Below, piece by piece: positions 50,912-58,159 of a DNA stretch of 64,000 bases. Numbering within the stretch: position 1 is the first letter of the stretch; every line of letters begins with the position of its first letter. The DNA comes from Shuttleworthella satelles DSM 14600 (GTDB lineage Bacteria > Bacillota > Clostridia > Lachnospirales > Lachnospiraceae), in the NCBI RefSeq assembly GCF_000160115.1, contig NZ_GG665866.1, forward strand, positions 1,290,825-1,354,824. The letters are read 5' to 3'. The translations under genes and the position numbers were made by a program. The notes beneath the pieces were generated by a model. The model ran no database searches and was not told where the DNA came from. It saw only the letters and a list, made by a program, of their open reading frames with translations.

Positions 50912-51976
50912 TCAATGAAACTTGTCCGGATAAAACTGCTTCGCCATAATTCTGACGGCATTTGCGGAGCCAGCAGATCCCTGCATATCCGCACAGCAGG
51001 CACTGTATATCCTGCCCTCTTTCACTGCCCGCAGATTCTTAGTGGCCTCATTGGTCTTCAGAAAATTGATCTTCTCCTCGGTATCATGGTTGTAGTCCAA
51101 AACCAAAATGACGTCTGGATCGCGCTGTACCACCTCTTCCCAGGAAGGAGTTGCCCAGCCCTTATTAATATCATCAAAGATAGACAGACCTCCAGCCTTC
51201 TTGATCATATCGCCCGGAATTCCCTGGCAGGCAGTGAAGGGAGCGTCCTGACCGGAGTCATAGACGAAGACGGAAACCGGCTTCTGATATGCCTCACCTC
51301 CCAGACTCGTATGAACCTGGTCGATGGTCTTTTTCATCTCTTCCACACGCTCTTTGGCCTTATCGGACACGCCGAAGACATGTCCCAGAACATCATAATC
51401 CTGATAGAGATCTTCCATGGTCGCAGAATCTGAACAGCAATAGGGAAAATAGGGAATGATGTGATTTTGCAGACACCAATCCACTGAGAAATGGTTCTCC
51501 GAGAAAAGAGAATCCCAGCCCATCATAAAATCCGGTTTCAGATCCAGAATCTGCTCCTTGGAGGCACTGCTTAAATTGGAGCCATCTTCCAGGACCTTGT
51601 TGAGAGAGTCCCTGGCTGGGAACTCGCTGACCGTAGACAGGCAGGCCCCTCTGGTATATCCGGCAATGTGATCCTGAAGCCCCAGATCCAGGAAAATATC
51701 GGTCATCTGATCTCCGTCTAAAAGAACCCGTTTTGGGGCGGAAGTAAACGTTTCCTTGATATTCTGCCCGATGCCAGACCTCTCCAGATTCAGAGTGATC
51801 GTATAGGGCTCGTACTTGCGATTAGCCTCATCGGTAGAAACGGACTTCTCCTGATCACTGACCTGATAGCTGTCCCCTTTGGATCCGGTCACTGTCTTGC
51901 TGCCACTGCCGCAGGCAGAAAACAATAACATACTGCCACAGAGCGCAGTAAGTCCAATCGTCTTCATAACTCTCAT
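50912..51976 (-). CDS. Substrate-binding lipoprotein of an iron/heme/B12-type importer
   Basis: A 354-residue lipoprotein with signal peptide MRVMKTIGLTALCGSMLLFS and lipobox SAC, cysteine at 22. The mature part is a class III (BtuF/FepB-like) binding protein: PKRVLLDGDQMTDIFLDLGL, LDLKPDFMMGW, then SVFVYDSGQDAPFTACQGIP and VVQRDPDVILVLDYN. Several conserved cysteines (including CC at about 195) might suit heme or metal contact, but this is a guess. GGAGG lies ten bases from the ATG. No cobalamin riboswitch is present in the short leader, slightly favouring iron or heme over B12. Confidence 0.88.
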   Translation of the reverse strand: MRVMKTIGLTALCGSMLLFSACGSGSKTVTGSKGDSYQVSDQEKSVSTDEANRKYEPYTITLNLERSGIGQNIKETFTSAPKRVLLDGDQMTDIFLDLGLQDHIAGYTRGACLSTVSEFPARDSLNKVLEDGSNLSSASKEQILDLKPDFMMGWDSLFSENHFSVDWCLQNHIIPYFPYCCSDSATMEDLYQDYDVLGHVFGVSDKAKERVEEMKKTIDQVHTSLGGEAYQKPVSVFVYDSGQDAPFTACQGIPGDMIKKAGGLSIFDDINKGWATPSWEEVVQRDPDVILVLDYNHDTEEKINFLKTNEATKNLRAVKEGRIYSACCADMQGSAGSANAVRIMAKQFYPDKFH

Positions 51977-51994
51977 CTGATGAATCCCTCCTCA

Positions 51995-52019
51995 TTAGAA
52001 ATAGCTTTCCCCATTCTAA
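51995..52019 (-). promoter_or_regulatory. Inverted repeat upstream of the iron/heme/B12-type importer
   Basis: TTAGAA (51995-52000) and TTCTAA (52014-52019) flank 13 bases, about 20-45 bases before the binding-protein ATG. The half-site GTTAGA also occurs in the elements at 5498 and 9153 beside the other transporter operon. It may be an operator of a metal-sensing repressor. Confidence 0.35.
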
Positions 52020-52039
52020 CACAGGAAAGAATCTTTTGC

Positions 52040-52365
52040 GGAGACCTCGAACCTTCGAGTGCAAAGTGCACTCGAATCATGAAAAAGAAGCCGCCCTAAA
52101 GAGACGCCTCCGTCCTACAGGAGCGCGAGACGGCCCGCGGCGTCCGGTGGACGCCACGACTGCGGGCCGACCGAGCCGGCAGGCGAGACCTCGAACCTTC
52201 GAGTGCAAAGTGCACTCGAATCATGAAAAAGAAGCCGCCCTAAAGAGACGCCTCCGTCCTACAGGAGCGCGAGACGGCCCGCGGCGTCCGGTGGACGCCA
52301 CGACTGCGGGCCGACCGAGCCGGCAGGCGAGACCTCGAACCTTCGAGTGCAAAGTGCACTCGAAT
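52040..52365. repeat. Array of 145 bp structured repeats downstream of tRNA-Gly copy 2
   Basis: Two full units (about 52040-52178 and 52179-52322, 144 bp) and the first part of a third (52323-52365) that continues into the intact tRNA hairpin. Units have the same order as at 41386-41731, but carry AATCATGAAAAAGAAGCCGCCC and CCACGACTGCGGGCC instead of AATAATGAGAAAGAAGCCG and CCATGATCGCGGGCC. The partial third unit has the locus-1 spelling. Within each locus the two full units are nearly identical, implying recent tandem duplication or gene conversion. Confidence 0.9.
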
Positions 52366-52410
52366 AATGAGAAAGAAGCCGTCCCTAAAGGGGACGACTT
52401 CTTTCTCATT
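52366..52410 (-). other. Long hairpin just after tRNA-Gly copy 2
   Basis: AATGAGAAAGAAG (52366-52378) pairs with CTTCTTTCTCATT (52398-52410), with an inner CGTCCC/GGGACG stem. It starts six bases past the tRNA 3' end. One arm of this hairpin (AATGAGAAAGAAG) is what recurs in every repeat unit, so this is probably the parental copy. Confidence 0.7.
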
Positions 52411-52415
52411 ACCCG

Positions 52416-52488
52416 AGCGCGAGACGGGACTCGAACCCGCGGCCTCGACCTTGGCAAGGTCGCGCTCCACCAACTGAGCCACTCGCGC
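52416..52488 (-). tRNA. tRNA-Gly (anticodon GCC), copy 2
   Basis: Identical over its 73 bases to the gene at 41800-41872: acceptor GCGCGAG/CTCGCGC, anticodon loop TTGCCAA, T loop TTCGAGT, no encoded CCA. It has its own strong promoter (52519-52547). Together the two copies bracket an accessory region of 10.5 kb in the same orientation. Confidence 0.95.
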
Positions 52489-52518
52489 ATATTGCCGCTT
52501 CTATCAGCGACAAGAAAT

Positions 52519-52547
52519 ATAGTATCCAAGATAGACCGGACTGTCAA
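52519..52547 (-). promoter_or_regulatory. Promoter of tRNA-Gly copy 2
   Basis: Minus-strand TTGACA (52542-52547), 17 bases, TACTAT (52519-52524), about 30 bases before the tRNA. Closer to consensus than that of copy 1. Confidence 0.7.
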
Positions 52548-52563
52548 GCCGCAATCACAGTCC

Positions 52564-52821
52564 CTACTTGCTCTCCTGCCCCGCAGTCACACTGGACAGA
52601 TAATTGCTGATCTCGGACAGGTCAACCACCGTCGACTTCATATGCGTCTTCTGATAGGCCTGATAGCGCTGATAGCCGTAGAAACCGCCGCCGCCGACAA
52701 GCGCGAACAGAATCAGGACCGTTGCCAGCAGCCCCAAAATACGCCTGCGCCGCCTGACCTTCAGCGTCTTCTTGATGTTGCGCTTCGCCTCCTTATTGCG
52801 ATCTACTTTCTCCTGACTCAT
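52564..52821 (-). CDS. Small single-pass membrane protein
   Basis: An 85-residue protein with a very basic N-terminus (KRNIKKTLKVRRRRR), one membrane helix (about 29-49, ILGLLATVLILFALVGGGGF) followed by YGYQRYQAYQ and a short outer tail. No family was recognised. AGGGGTG precedes the ATG by four bases. It lies directly upstream of tRNA-Gly copy 2 in the same orientation, its stop falling about 17 bases from the tRNA promoter. A role as a small membrane anchor or regulator is possible, but there is no direct evidence. Confidence 0.65.
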   Translation of the reverse strand: MSQEKVDRNKEAKRNIKKTLKVRRRRRILGLLATVLILFALVGGGGFYGYQRYQAYQKTHMKSTVVDLSEISNYLSSVTAGQESK

Positions 52822-53030
52822 CTTTCACCCCTGTCATTTGTCATAGCGTCCTGTCTGCCTGAGGAGAGCTCCTCGCACGCTCTTGTCTTCACTCAATGAA
52901 ACCATTCTAATCCAAAGATTCCTCTCAGACAAGTCCGCTCAAACCCACTCTGTTATATACAGCCCGAATCCTCTTTACTGGACAGGCCGCCCGAATCTAT
53001 GCTCTTTCATCAGCTTTTCATGCGCCTGCC

Positions 53031-53483
53031 CTATTTGATCCTCAGAATCCTGACGAGCATAAGAACCAGGGGCAGAGTGATCGCCAGCAGGAAAAGGAAG
53101 AGATAGGCTCTCCCGAGAGGCTGCTGTCCGAGAGCTCTGTGAAGCATCCACCAGAGCAGAAGCGTCACCGCTAATTTAATTCCGGACAGAGTCTGCCCGA
53201 CAATCCGGCCGACATCCGTCTCCTCTGAGGAAAGCCCCTGCTGCATGCGAAAGAGTCTGGGAAAAAGATCCGCCAAAAAAAGAAAGAGTGTCAGGGCCCA
53301 CATCATAAGGGCAAGAACCAGAAGGGTAGATTTCTTCCCAGGCTCCCCAAGGCTTCCATCCAGGGAATACCTGCTGATGATCTGCGCCGGCAGGCCGCCG
53401 TAGCGGATCGCCAGTTCCATCGTTGCCCCCAGAAGACAAATAAAATTGACAAGATTCAAGACTTTTGCAAGTGACCACTTCAC
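53031..53483 (-). CDS. Membrane protein with DUF1648-like segment
   Basis: A 150-residue protein with four membrane helices (about 8-26, 50-70, 97-117, 124-147). Between the first two lies YGGLPAQIISRYSLDGSLGEPGKK in which GLPxxIxxxYxLDGxxGxxGxK recalls the DUF1648 pattern (PxxIPxHxxxxGxxdxxxxK). Function unknown. It begins with GTG at 53483, with AAGGAG seven bases upstream, 12 bases after the stop of the AAA ATPase gene, so the two are probably cotranscribed. Confidence 0.65.
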   Translation of the reverse strand: MKWSLAKVLNLVNFICLLGATMELAIRYGGLPAQIISRYSLDGSLGEPGKKSTLLVLALMMWALTLFLFLADLFPRLFRMQQGLSSEETDVGRIVGQTLSGIKLAVTLLLWWMLHRALGQQPLGRAYLFLFLLAITLPLVLMLVRILRIK

Positions 53484-53495
53484 GGTCCAGCTCCT

Positions 53496-54998
53496 TTAAT
53501 CTCCCAGCAGGGAGGCAATATCCTTTGCGTCAAAGCAAACGGATTTGACCCCCCTTGTCTCAATGCGATAGAGGGCGTTGGCCGCCAGATGCTCCGCCGC
53601 CTGCTCCAGGTCACGAACTCCCGGCGCGTTTGCGTAGGCGGCAATGATCCGGTCCACACCTTCATCGCTTACGGTCAGTTCATCCTCTGTCATGGCCATG
53701 CGTCTTAAGACCTTTGGAAGGGAAAAATCCCTGAAGATGATCTTCTTCTCCTCCGGCGTGTAGTCGGGAATATCGATCAGGGCGAAACGCGTCATCAGAG
53801 GCTCTGAAATCCTGCTCTTATCATTAGCCGTCGCAATCGGATAGACTCCCGTGGTCGGAATCGTGCACTCCATATAATTATCTGTAAAGCCGAGATTGTC
53901 CAGGAGGGTCAAAAGGGCGTCCGCCGGATTGCTCCCTCCGCCGGCCTCTGCCTTGTCCAGCTCATTGATGATAAAGACCAGATTGGACGCCTGGGCCTGA
54001 GAGAAGGCCTCCATGATGCGGCCGGGCTTGGCGTTGGCATAGACGCGGGGAGAACCGGTTAAAGCCTCCGGGTCGGAAATGGTAGACATATCCAAAGAAG
54101 TCCAGGGCAGAGCCAGAATCCGGGCGACTGCATAGGCGATCTGGGATTTGCCGACTCCGGCCGGACCGGCCAGAAGAAGACCGTAGGCGGGCAGGGTATG
54201 GGTTCGGTTGATCTGAATGACTGTCTCAATAATTCTCTGCTTGACCCTCTCCATACCGTAGAGATTCTCATCTAAAATAGCTCTGGCCCTGACGGGATCA
54301 ATGGGCGGAAAATAGTCGCTCTCCCAGCTGATTCCAAGCATAATTGAGAGAGCCCTCTGGGCATGTCGTCTCTCCTCCTGACTGATCGCATGGCTGCGGG
54401 TCATGGACAGATTGCGCCAGGCCCAGCCGCGGATATTGACAGGCAAGGCATTGCCGGCAACACGCAGGTAGTTCTCAATTGTAGTCAGATCCGTCAGCCG
54501 CGGTTCCTCGGAGATCTCATCGTCCATGTCCGGCCTGGCTTTACAGGGGGGATCCGATGCCAGAAGACGCCCGATCGCCAGCTGAAGGAATGCGTCCTCA
54601 GAGGACAATCGATGTCTGCCTGTCGCGTCCACCGCGTGCATCCGATAGACAGCGTATCCCTCTTCGGTCTGCGCCCCGGACAGGCGAACCTGGCTCTTGT
54701 TCTCTCCCAGCCACTTAATCAGGTCCTCAAAACGAGAATCCAAGCGCAGGATATCGGCAAAGAGCTGGTCTGAGGACTTGCCGAAGCAAAAGGCCATCCT
54801 GCCCTTTGGATTGATGAATATTCCGGATGTGTGATGAACCATGGTCCTGGCCGTATCCCGAAGGAGCATGATGGGATGCTCCGGATCCGCCGATCCACTG
54901 TCAGAATCAAAAAGCTGGCAGGTCACAGCAGGCTCATCCGCCGCGGCAGCTTTCTGATCTCTGCCCTCATCTGAGAACTCAAATACTCTGGATGACAT
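53496..54998 (-). CDS. Lon-like AAA ATPase lacking a protease domain
   Basis: A 500-residue cytoplasmic AAA+ protein. The first 230 residues are not recognised. The ATPase core resembles Lon: ILDENLYGMERVKQRIIETV, Walker A GPAGVGKS (278-285), GSPRVYANAKPGRIMEAF, Walker B FIINELDK (about 342-349), sensor 1 PIATANDKSRI, and Arg-containing MTRFALIDIPDY. The Walker B aspartate is Asn while the catalytic Glu remains. It ends without the Lon Ser-Lys protease domain, so it may remodel partner proteins instead. Downstream is a small membrane protein; upstream, after 89 bases, an unknown acidic protein. Confidence 0.82.
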   Translation of the reverse strand: MSSRVFEFSDEGRDQKAAAADEPAVTCQLFDSDSGSADPEHPIMLLRDTARTMVHHTSGIFINPKGRMAFCFGKSSDQLFADILRLDSRFEDLIKWLGENKSQVRLSGAQTEEGYAVYRMHAVDATGRHRLSSEDAFLQLAIGRLLASDPPCKARPDMDDEISEEPRLTDLTTIENYLRVAGNALPVNIRGWAWRNLSMTRSHAISQEERRHAQRALSIMLGISWESDYFPPIDPVRARAILDENLYGMERVKQRIIETVIQINRTHTLPAYGLLLAGPAGVGKSQIAYAVARILALPWTSLDMSTISDPEALTGSPRVYANAKPGRIMEAFSQAQASNLVFIINELDKAEAGGGSNPADALLTLLDNLGFTDNYMECTIPTTGVYPIATANDKSRISEPLMTRFALIDIPDYTPEEKKIIFRDFSLPKVLRRMAMTEDELTVSDEGVDRIIAAYANAPGVRDLEQAAEHLAANALYRIETRGVKSVCFDAKDIASLLGD

Positions 54999-55010
54999 AT
55001 TCCCTCATTT

Positions 55011-55085
55011 CAGTGCCCGGTCGCACAGCTTAGCTCAGTGCCTGGTCTCATAGCTTGGCTCAGCGCCTGGTCACACAGCTTGGCA
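55011..55085. repeat. Three 25 bp tandem copies
   Basis: Exactly phased copies at 55011, 55036 and 55061 with consensus CAGTGCCTGGTCNCATAGCT plus TGGCT. They fill the spacer between the gene at 55088 (ending three bases beyond) and the AAA ATPase ATG (54998), so they are transcribed as the ATPase leader. Confidence 0.85.
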
Positions 55086-55087
55086 GG

Positions 55088-55861
55088 TCAGCCGCGAGAT
55101 GCCCTCTCATCTCTCTTTCCCCGAGACCTGGCTCTTCTTAACTTAGGCTTCCTGCGAAAAATCAACCAGGAGGGCCGGGGAAAGCTCCTCTTCTTTGCCA
55201 CTTCTCCTGCTGACAAACTCCCCTTCAGCTCCAGATAAAGATAGGCGTAATAGGGGATCCGCCGGTCGCGAACCTCGATGCTCTCCTCTGACCCCTCATC
55301 CGTGGCAGCTTCCTCTAGCTTTGTCTCCCCGGTTCCCGCGGGGTCTGCCCACTCATTGAAGACAGCTTTCCCATCCTTTGCCTCCCCGGTTCCCGCAGAA
55401 TCTGTCCTCTGCGTTCCCTGAACCGCCAGCTCATTTCCTCTTCCTTCGGCAGCCTGACCGGGATTTTTCTCCCAGTCAAAGACCCTGTCTTCTCTCAGGC
55501 GGATCTGTTTAAATGCTCCCCCTCCCAGAAAGACCTCCATGCGCTTGATGATCTCCCGGTCCTGCCAGCCTTCCACCATCTCTTCATCCGACGTCTTCAG
55601 TTCTCCGACAGGTCCGCCGTCCACGAGAACCTGGCCTCCCTGAAGCTGGACATGTTCCCCCCGGACAACAAAGTATTTGCGCAGGTTGCTTCCGGGGACA
55701 TAGTACTCCCTCACTTCCTCCTCCGGCAGATAGTAATCCTCGTTAATCGCCAGATAGTCATAGAAATGATCCCTGTACCGTTCGAGATCAATCAAATCCA
55801 GAATATAAGCACTCTCTGGAGCGGATTCTTCTGGACGCTCTGTTTTCTTTCGTTCAAACAT
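55088..55861 (-). CDS. Hypothetical protein with acidic middle and basic C-terminus
   Basis: Not recognised. The 257-residue protein has no signal peptide or membrane segment. Residues 15-125 look like a folded domain (LIDLERYRDHFYDYLAINED, YYVPGSNLRKYFVVRGEHVQ, GGQVLVDGGPVGELKTSDEE). A low-complexity acidic stretch with two approximate repeats (DSAGTGEAK, DPAGTGETK) leads to a beta-like YYAYLYLELKG and a very basic tail (RRKPKLRRARSRGKRDE). The ATG at 55861 is taken because an upstream in-frame codon would lie beyond the ftsZ terminator hairpin. It lies between ftsZ and the AAA ATPase. Confidence 0.65.
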   Translation of the reverse strand: MFERKKTERPEESAPESAYILDLIDLERYRDHFYDYLAINEDYYLPEEEVREYYVPGSNLRKYFVVRGEHVQLQGGQVLVDGGPVGELKTSDEEMVEGWQDREIIKRMEVFLGGGAFKQIRLREDRVFDWEKNPGQAAEGRGNELAVQGTQRTDSAGTGEAKDGKAVFNEWADPAGTGETKLEEAATDEGSEESIEVRDRRIPYYAYLYLELKGSLSAGEVAKKRSFPRPSWLIFRRKPKLRRARSRGKRDERASRG

Positions 55862-55875
55862 ACATCTTCTACCGA

Positions 55876-55903
55876 AAGAGGGTCTCCCGAAGGAGACCCT
55901 CTT
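55876..55903 (-). terminator. Terminator hairpin after ftsZ
   Basis: GAGGGTCTCC and GGAGACCCTC (55878-55887, 55892-55901) form a perfect 10 bp stem with a TTCG loop on the minus strand, followed by TTTC. It lies 20 bases past the ftsZ stop. The T run is short, so termination may be partial and allow read-through into the unknown gene. Confidence 0.75.
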
Positions 55904-55922
55904 CATCATGACAAAACCCGTT

Positions 55923-57092
55923 TTATTTTCTGCTTCTGAGGAAATCCGGAATCTTGATGTCCTCCTCCTTGACGGTAGGCCTGACCGGGCTGGGCTGGGC
56001 CAGTCCGTTCAAGGCGGGAGCCTTTGGAGCCGCTGTCTGTGCCTTGGGCTTGGTAAAGCTCGGGGCCGACAGCTGCTGGGCCTGCGCCGTTGCCGCCTGC
56101 TTCTTCCTCTCCTCGCTAAGAGACACTCGGTCATTGGTCTCAGATTCCAGAAGACCGGTTGCGATCACGGTGATCTGACACTCATCCGTCATGGACGAAT
56201 CAATGCGGGCGCCAAAGATAACATTGGTGTCCTCGCCGGTGAGATCTTCCACATAAGAAGCCGCGTTGGTGGCATCCTGCAGTGTGATATCGCCGCAGAT
56301 ATTGATGATGACATCGGAGGCTCCATCGATCTTGGTCTCGAGCAGGGGAGACTCGACAGCAATGCGAACCGCCTCGAGCGCCTTCTCATCCCCCTTGGCC
56401 TGACCAATTCCGATATGGGCCATGCCCTTATTCTCCATAACGGTGCGAACATCGCCGAAGTCCAGATTGATCTCGCCGGGCAGCTTGATCAGATCAGTGA
56501 TCCCCTGTACTGCCTCCTGCAGGACCTGATCCGCCATCTCCATCGCGTCAGAGAAGGAGGTCTTGTGATCCGTAATCTGGTTGAGCTTCTCATTGGGAAT
56601 TACGATCAGCGTGTCCACGTTCTCCTGCAGGTTCTCAATGCCGGTGAGCGCTTTCACCATACGGGACTTGGCTTCAAAGAGGAAGGGCTTGGTCACAACT
56701 CCGACGGTCAGAATTCCCTGGTCCTTGGCCAGCTTGGCAATCACAGGAGCTGCCCCTGTACCGGTGCCGCCGCCCATACCACAGGTGACAAATACCATGT
56801 CGGCGCCCTTGATGGCGTTGGCCAGTTCCTCCGCGGTCTCTTCCGCGGCCTTCTGGCCGATTTCAGGCTTGGCGCCGGCGCCAAGACCCTTGGTCAGCTT
56901 CTCTCCAATCTGAATCAGGGTAGGGGCCTGGCAGAGATTCAATGCCTGGCTGTCCGTGTTCACACCGACAAAGTCGACGCCGGTGACGTTGGCGCGAACC
57001 ATGCGGCTGACTGCATTGTTACCTGCTCCGCCGACACCCACAACAATAATCTTAGCCTTGAACTCAGACTCGTTGGTTGTAATCTCTAACAC
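55923..57092 (-). CDS. ftsZ: Cell division protein FtsZ
   Basis: FtsZ is the tubulin-like GTPase that forms the division ring. The 389-residue protein has the nucleotide signature GGGTGTG (107-113), [13 protein letters not shown] near the N-terminus, VNTDSQAL and the T7 loop region [12 protein letters not shown] Pro/Ala/Gln-rich linker (about 320-370) leads to the conserved C-terminal peptide IPDFLRSRK that binds FtsA/ZipA/SepF-type partners; ftsA is absent nearby. It starts with GTG at 57092, AGGAGG seven bases upstream. It is the last gene of the division cluster and has a hairpin terminator. Confidence 0.98.
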   Translation of the reverse strand: MLEITTNESEFKAKIIVVGVGGAGNNAVSRMVRANVTGVDFVGVNTDSQALNLCQAPTLIQIGEKLTKGLGAGAKPEIGQKAAEETAEELANAIKGADMVFVTCGMGGGTGTGAAPVIAKLAKDQGILTVGVVTKPFLFEAKSRMVKALTGIENLQENVDTLIVIPNEKLNQITDHKTSFSDAMEMADQVLQEAVQGITDLIKLPGEINLDFGDVRTVMENKGMAHIGIGQAKGDEKALEAVRIAVESPLLETKIDGASDVIINICGDITLQDATNAASYVEDLTGEDTNVIFGARIDSSMTDECQITVIATGLLESETNDRVSLSEERKKQAATAQAQQLSAPSFTKPKAQTAAPKAPALNGLAQPSPVRPTVKEEDIKIPDFLRSRK

Positions 57093-57260
57093 GGTGTATC
57101 CTCCTGTTATATCCCTGTATTTCCCGACTTAAGACTCTTATGGTCCTCTCTGCTCTTTTGCTTCACTCTCTCATCGCCCGGGAATTCGATCTTTCCTCTG
57201 CCCAAACGATAAAAACTGACATCATCTATAATACATTTTTTGTCCACACGACACAAGTTT

Positions 57261-58142
57261 TTAATTGCTCTTCTTGGTCTCTTCCTTCGAATTACCCTCC
57301 TTCGAATTCTTCGAATCTGCCTGATCACTCTCCTTCTTCTGCTGCGCCTCCTTTTCCATCTGTGCCTGATCCTTCTCGAAGATGACATCCGTATTATCCG
57401 GAGTCCAGTTCTCCAGATGCAGCGTCCCGCTCATATCCTCGATCTTATCCAGCAGATAGGGTACCCTTTTTAGCTTGTCTCGCAGATTGGTCCTGGACCC
57501 GAGACTGATGTTCAGGTTCTTGCAGCTGACCTGGACTGTTCCGTTTTCTCCCAGCTTCAGATCGCTGATGGAAATGGATTTGTCCGCGAAAAACTGATAG
57601 ATCGACAGGACACTCTCCCGGTCCGCCTTATCCTGGATCGGAATGATATCTCCTTTTTTCGCCTTCTCCGCTGAAATCCCGCTGAGAGAGGGCAAACCGT
57701 CGACCACAAGTGAAGAGACGTCCGTCACCTGTCCCTTCGCGTTGAAGTAGGCTCGGTTTGTCCCGTCAGGCAAAAGATAATAGCCGGTCATCGGAGTCTG
57801 CCTGATCTCAATGGTAATCTGCCCCGCGGAGCGAAAGCGGATTCTGGCCGAGTCAATGAAGGGGATATTCTTTTTTGGAAGCAGGGCATTTTTCAGGAAG
57901 GCATAGACCGTGTTCCTGCGACTCAGCTTGTCATCTAAGATGCGGTCGATCGCCTCCTCCTGGCTGTAGATGGCTGTGCCCTCCACACTGACCGAGGTCT
58001 CCTTACAGATCAGCGCGATCAGCAGGATTGCCAGGATCAGCAGACCCAGAAGAAGCAGAAGTCCCCTGCGCAGATAAAAGCGGATCAGGTTCTTTTTCTG
58101 ACGCGCTTTGCGATTGCTCTCTTTGCCCGGATCATGCAGCAT
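57261..58142 (-). CDS. ftsQ: Cell division protein FtsQ/DivIB
   Basis: FtsQ/DivIB is a single-pass membrane protein of the divisome that joins FtsL/FtsB. Of 293 residues, a basic N-terminus (HDPGKESNRKARQKKNLIRF) is followed by one helix (about 25-45), then a POTRA-like domain (VSVEGTAIYSQEEAIDRIL) and the FtsQ beta domain (IRFRSAGQITIEIRQTPM, LVVDGLPSLSG). The C-terminal 35 residues are Lys/Glu/Ser-rich. The ATG at 58142 has AGGAG eight bases upstream, better than a GTG at 58151. The gene is 17 bases after ftsW. Confidence 0.9.
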   Translation of the reverse strand: MLHDPGKESNRKARQKKNLIRFYLRRGLLLLLGLLILAILLIALICKETSVSVEGTAIYSQEEAIDRILDDKLSRRNTVYAFLKNALLPKKNIPFIDSARIRFRSAGQITIEIRQTPMTGYYLLPDGTNRAYFNAKGQVTDVSSLVVDGLPSLSGISAEKAKKGDIIPIQDKADRESVLSIYQFFADKSISISDLKLGENGTVQVSCKNLNISLGSRTNLRDKLKRVPYLLDKIEDMSGTLHLENWTPDNTDVIFEKDQAQMEKEAQQKKESDQADSKNSKEGNSKEETKKSN

Positions 58143-58159
58143 TTCCAACACTCCTCACC

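Noticed and set aside
51977-52039. Cobalamin riboswitch before the importer operon
   Set aside because: Only about 60 bases separate the ATG from the repeat array, too short for the element and lacking its conserved box.
52036-52899. A 287-codon plus-strand frame through the tRNA repeats
   Set aside because: It is the antisense reading of the repeat array and tRNA-Gly (giving the familiar ARDGTRTRGLDLGKVALHQL artefact) and then unrelated spacer; no ribosome binding site or family match.
55908-57089. Long plus-strand frame opposite ftsZ
   Set aside because: Antisense shadow caused by codon bias; no ribosome binding site or known domain.
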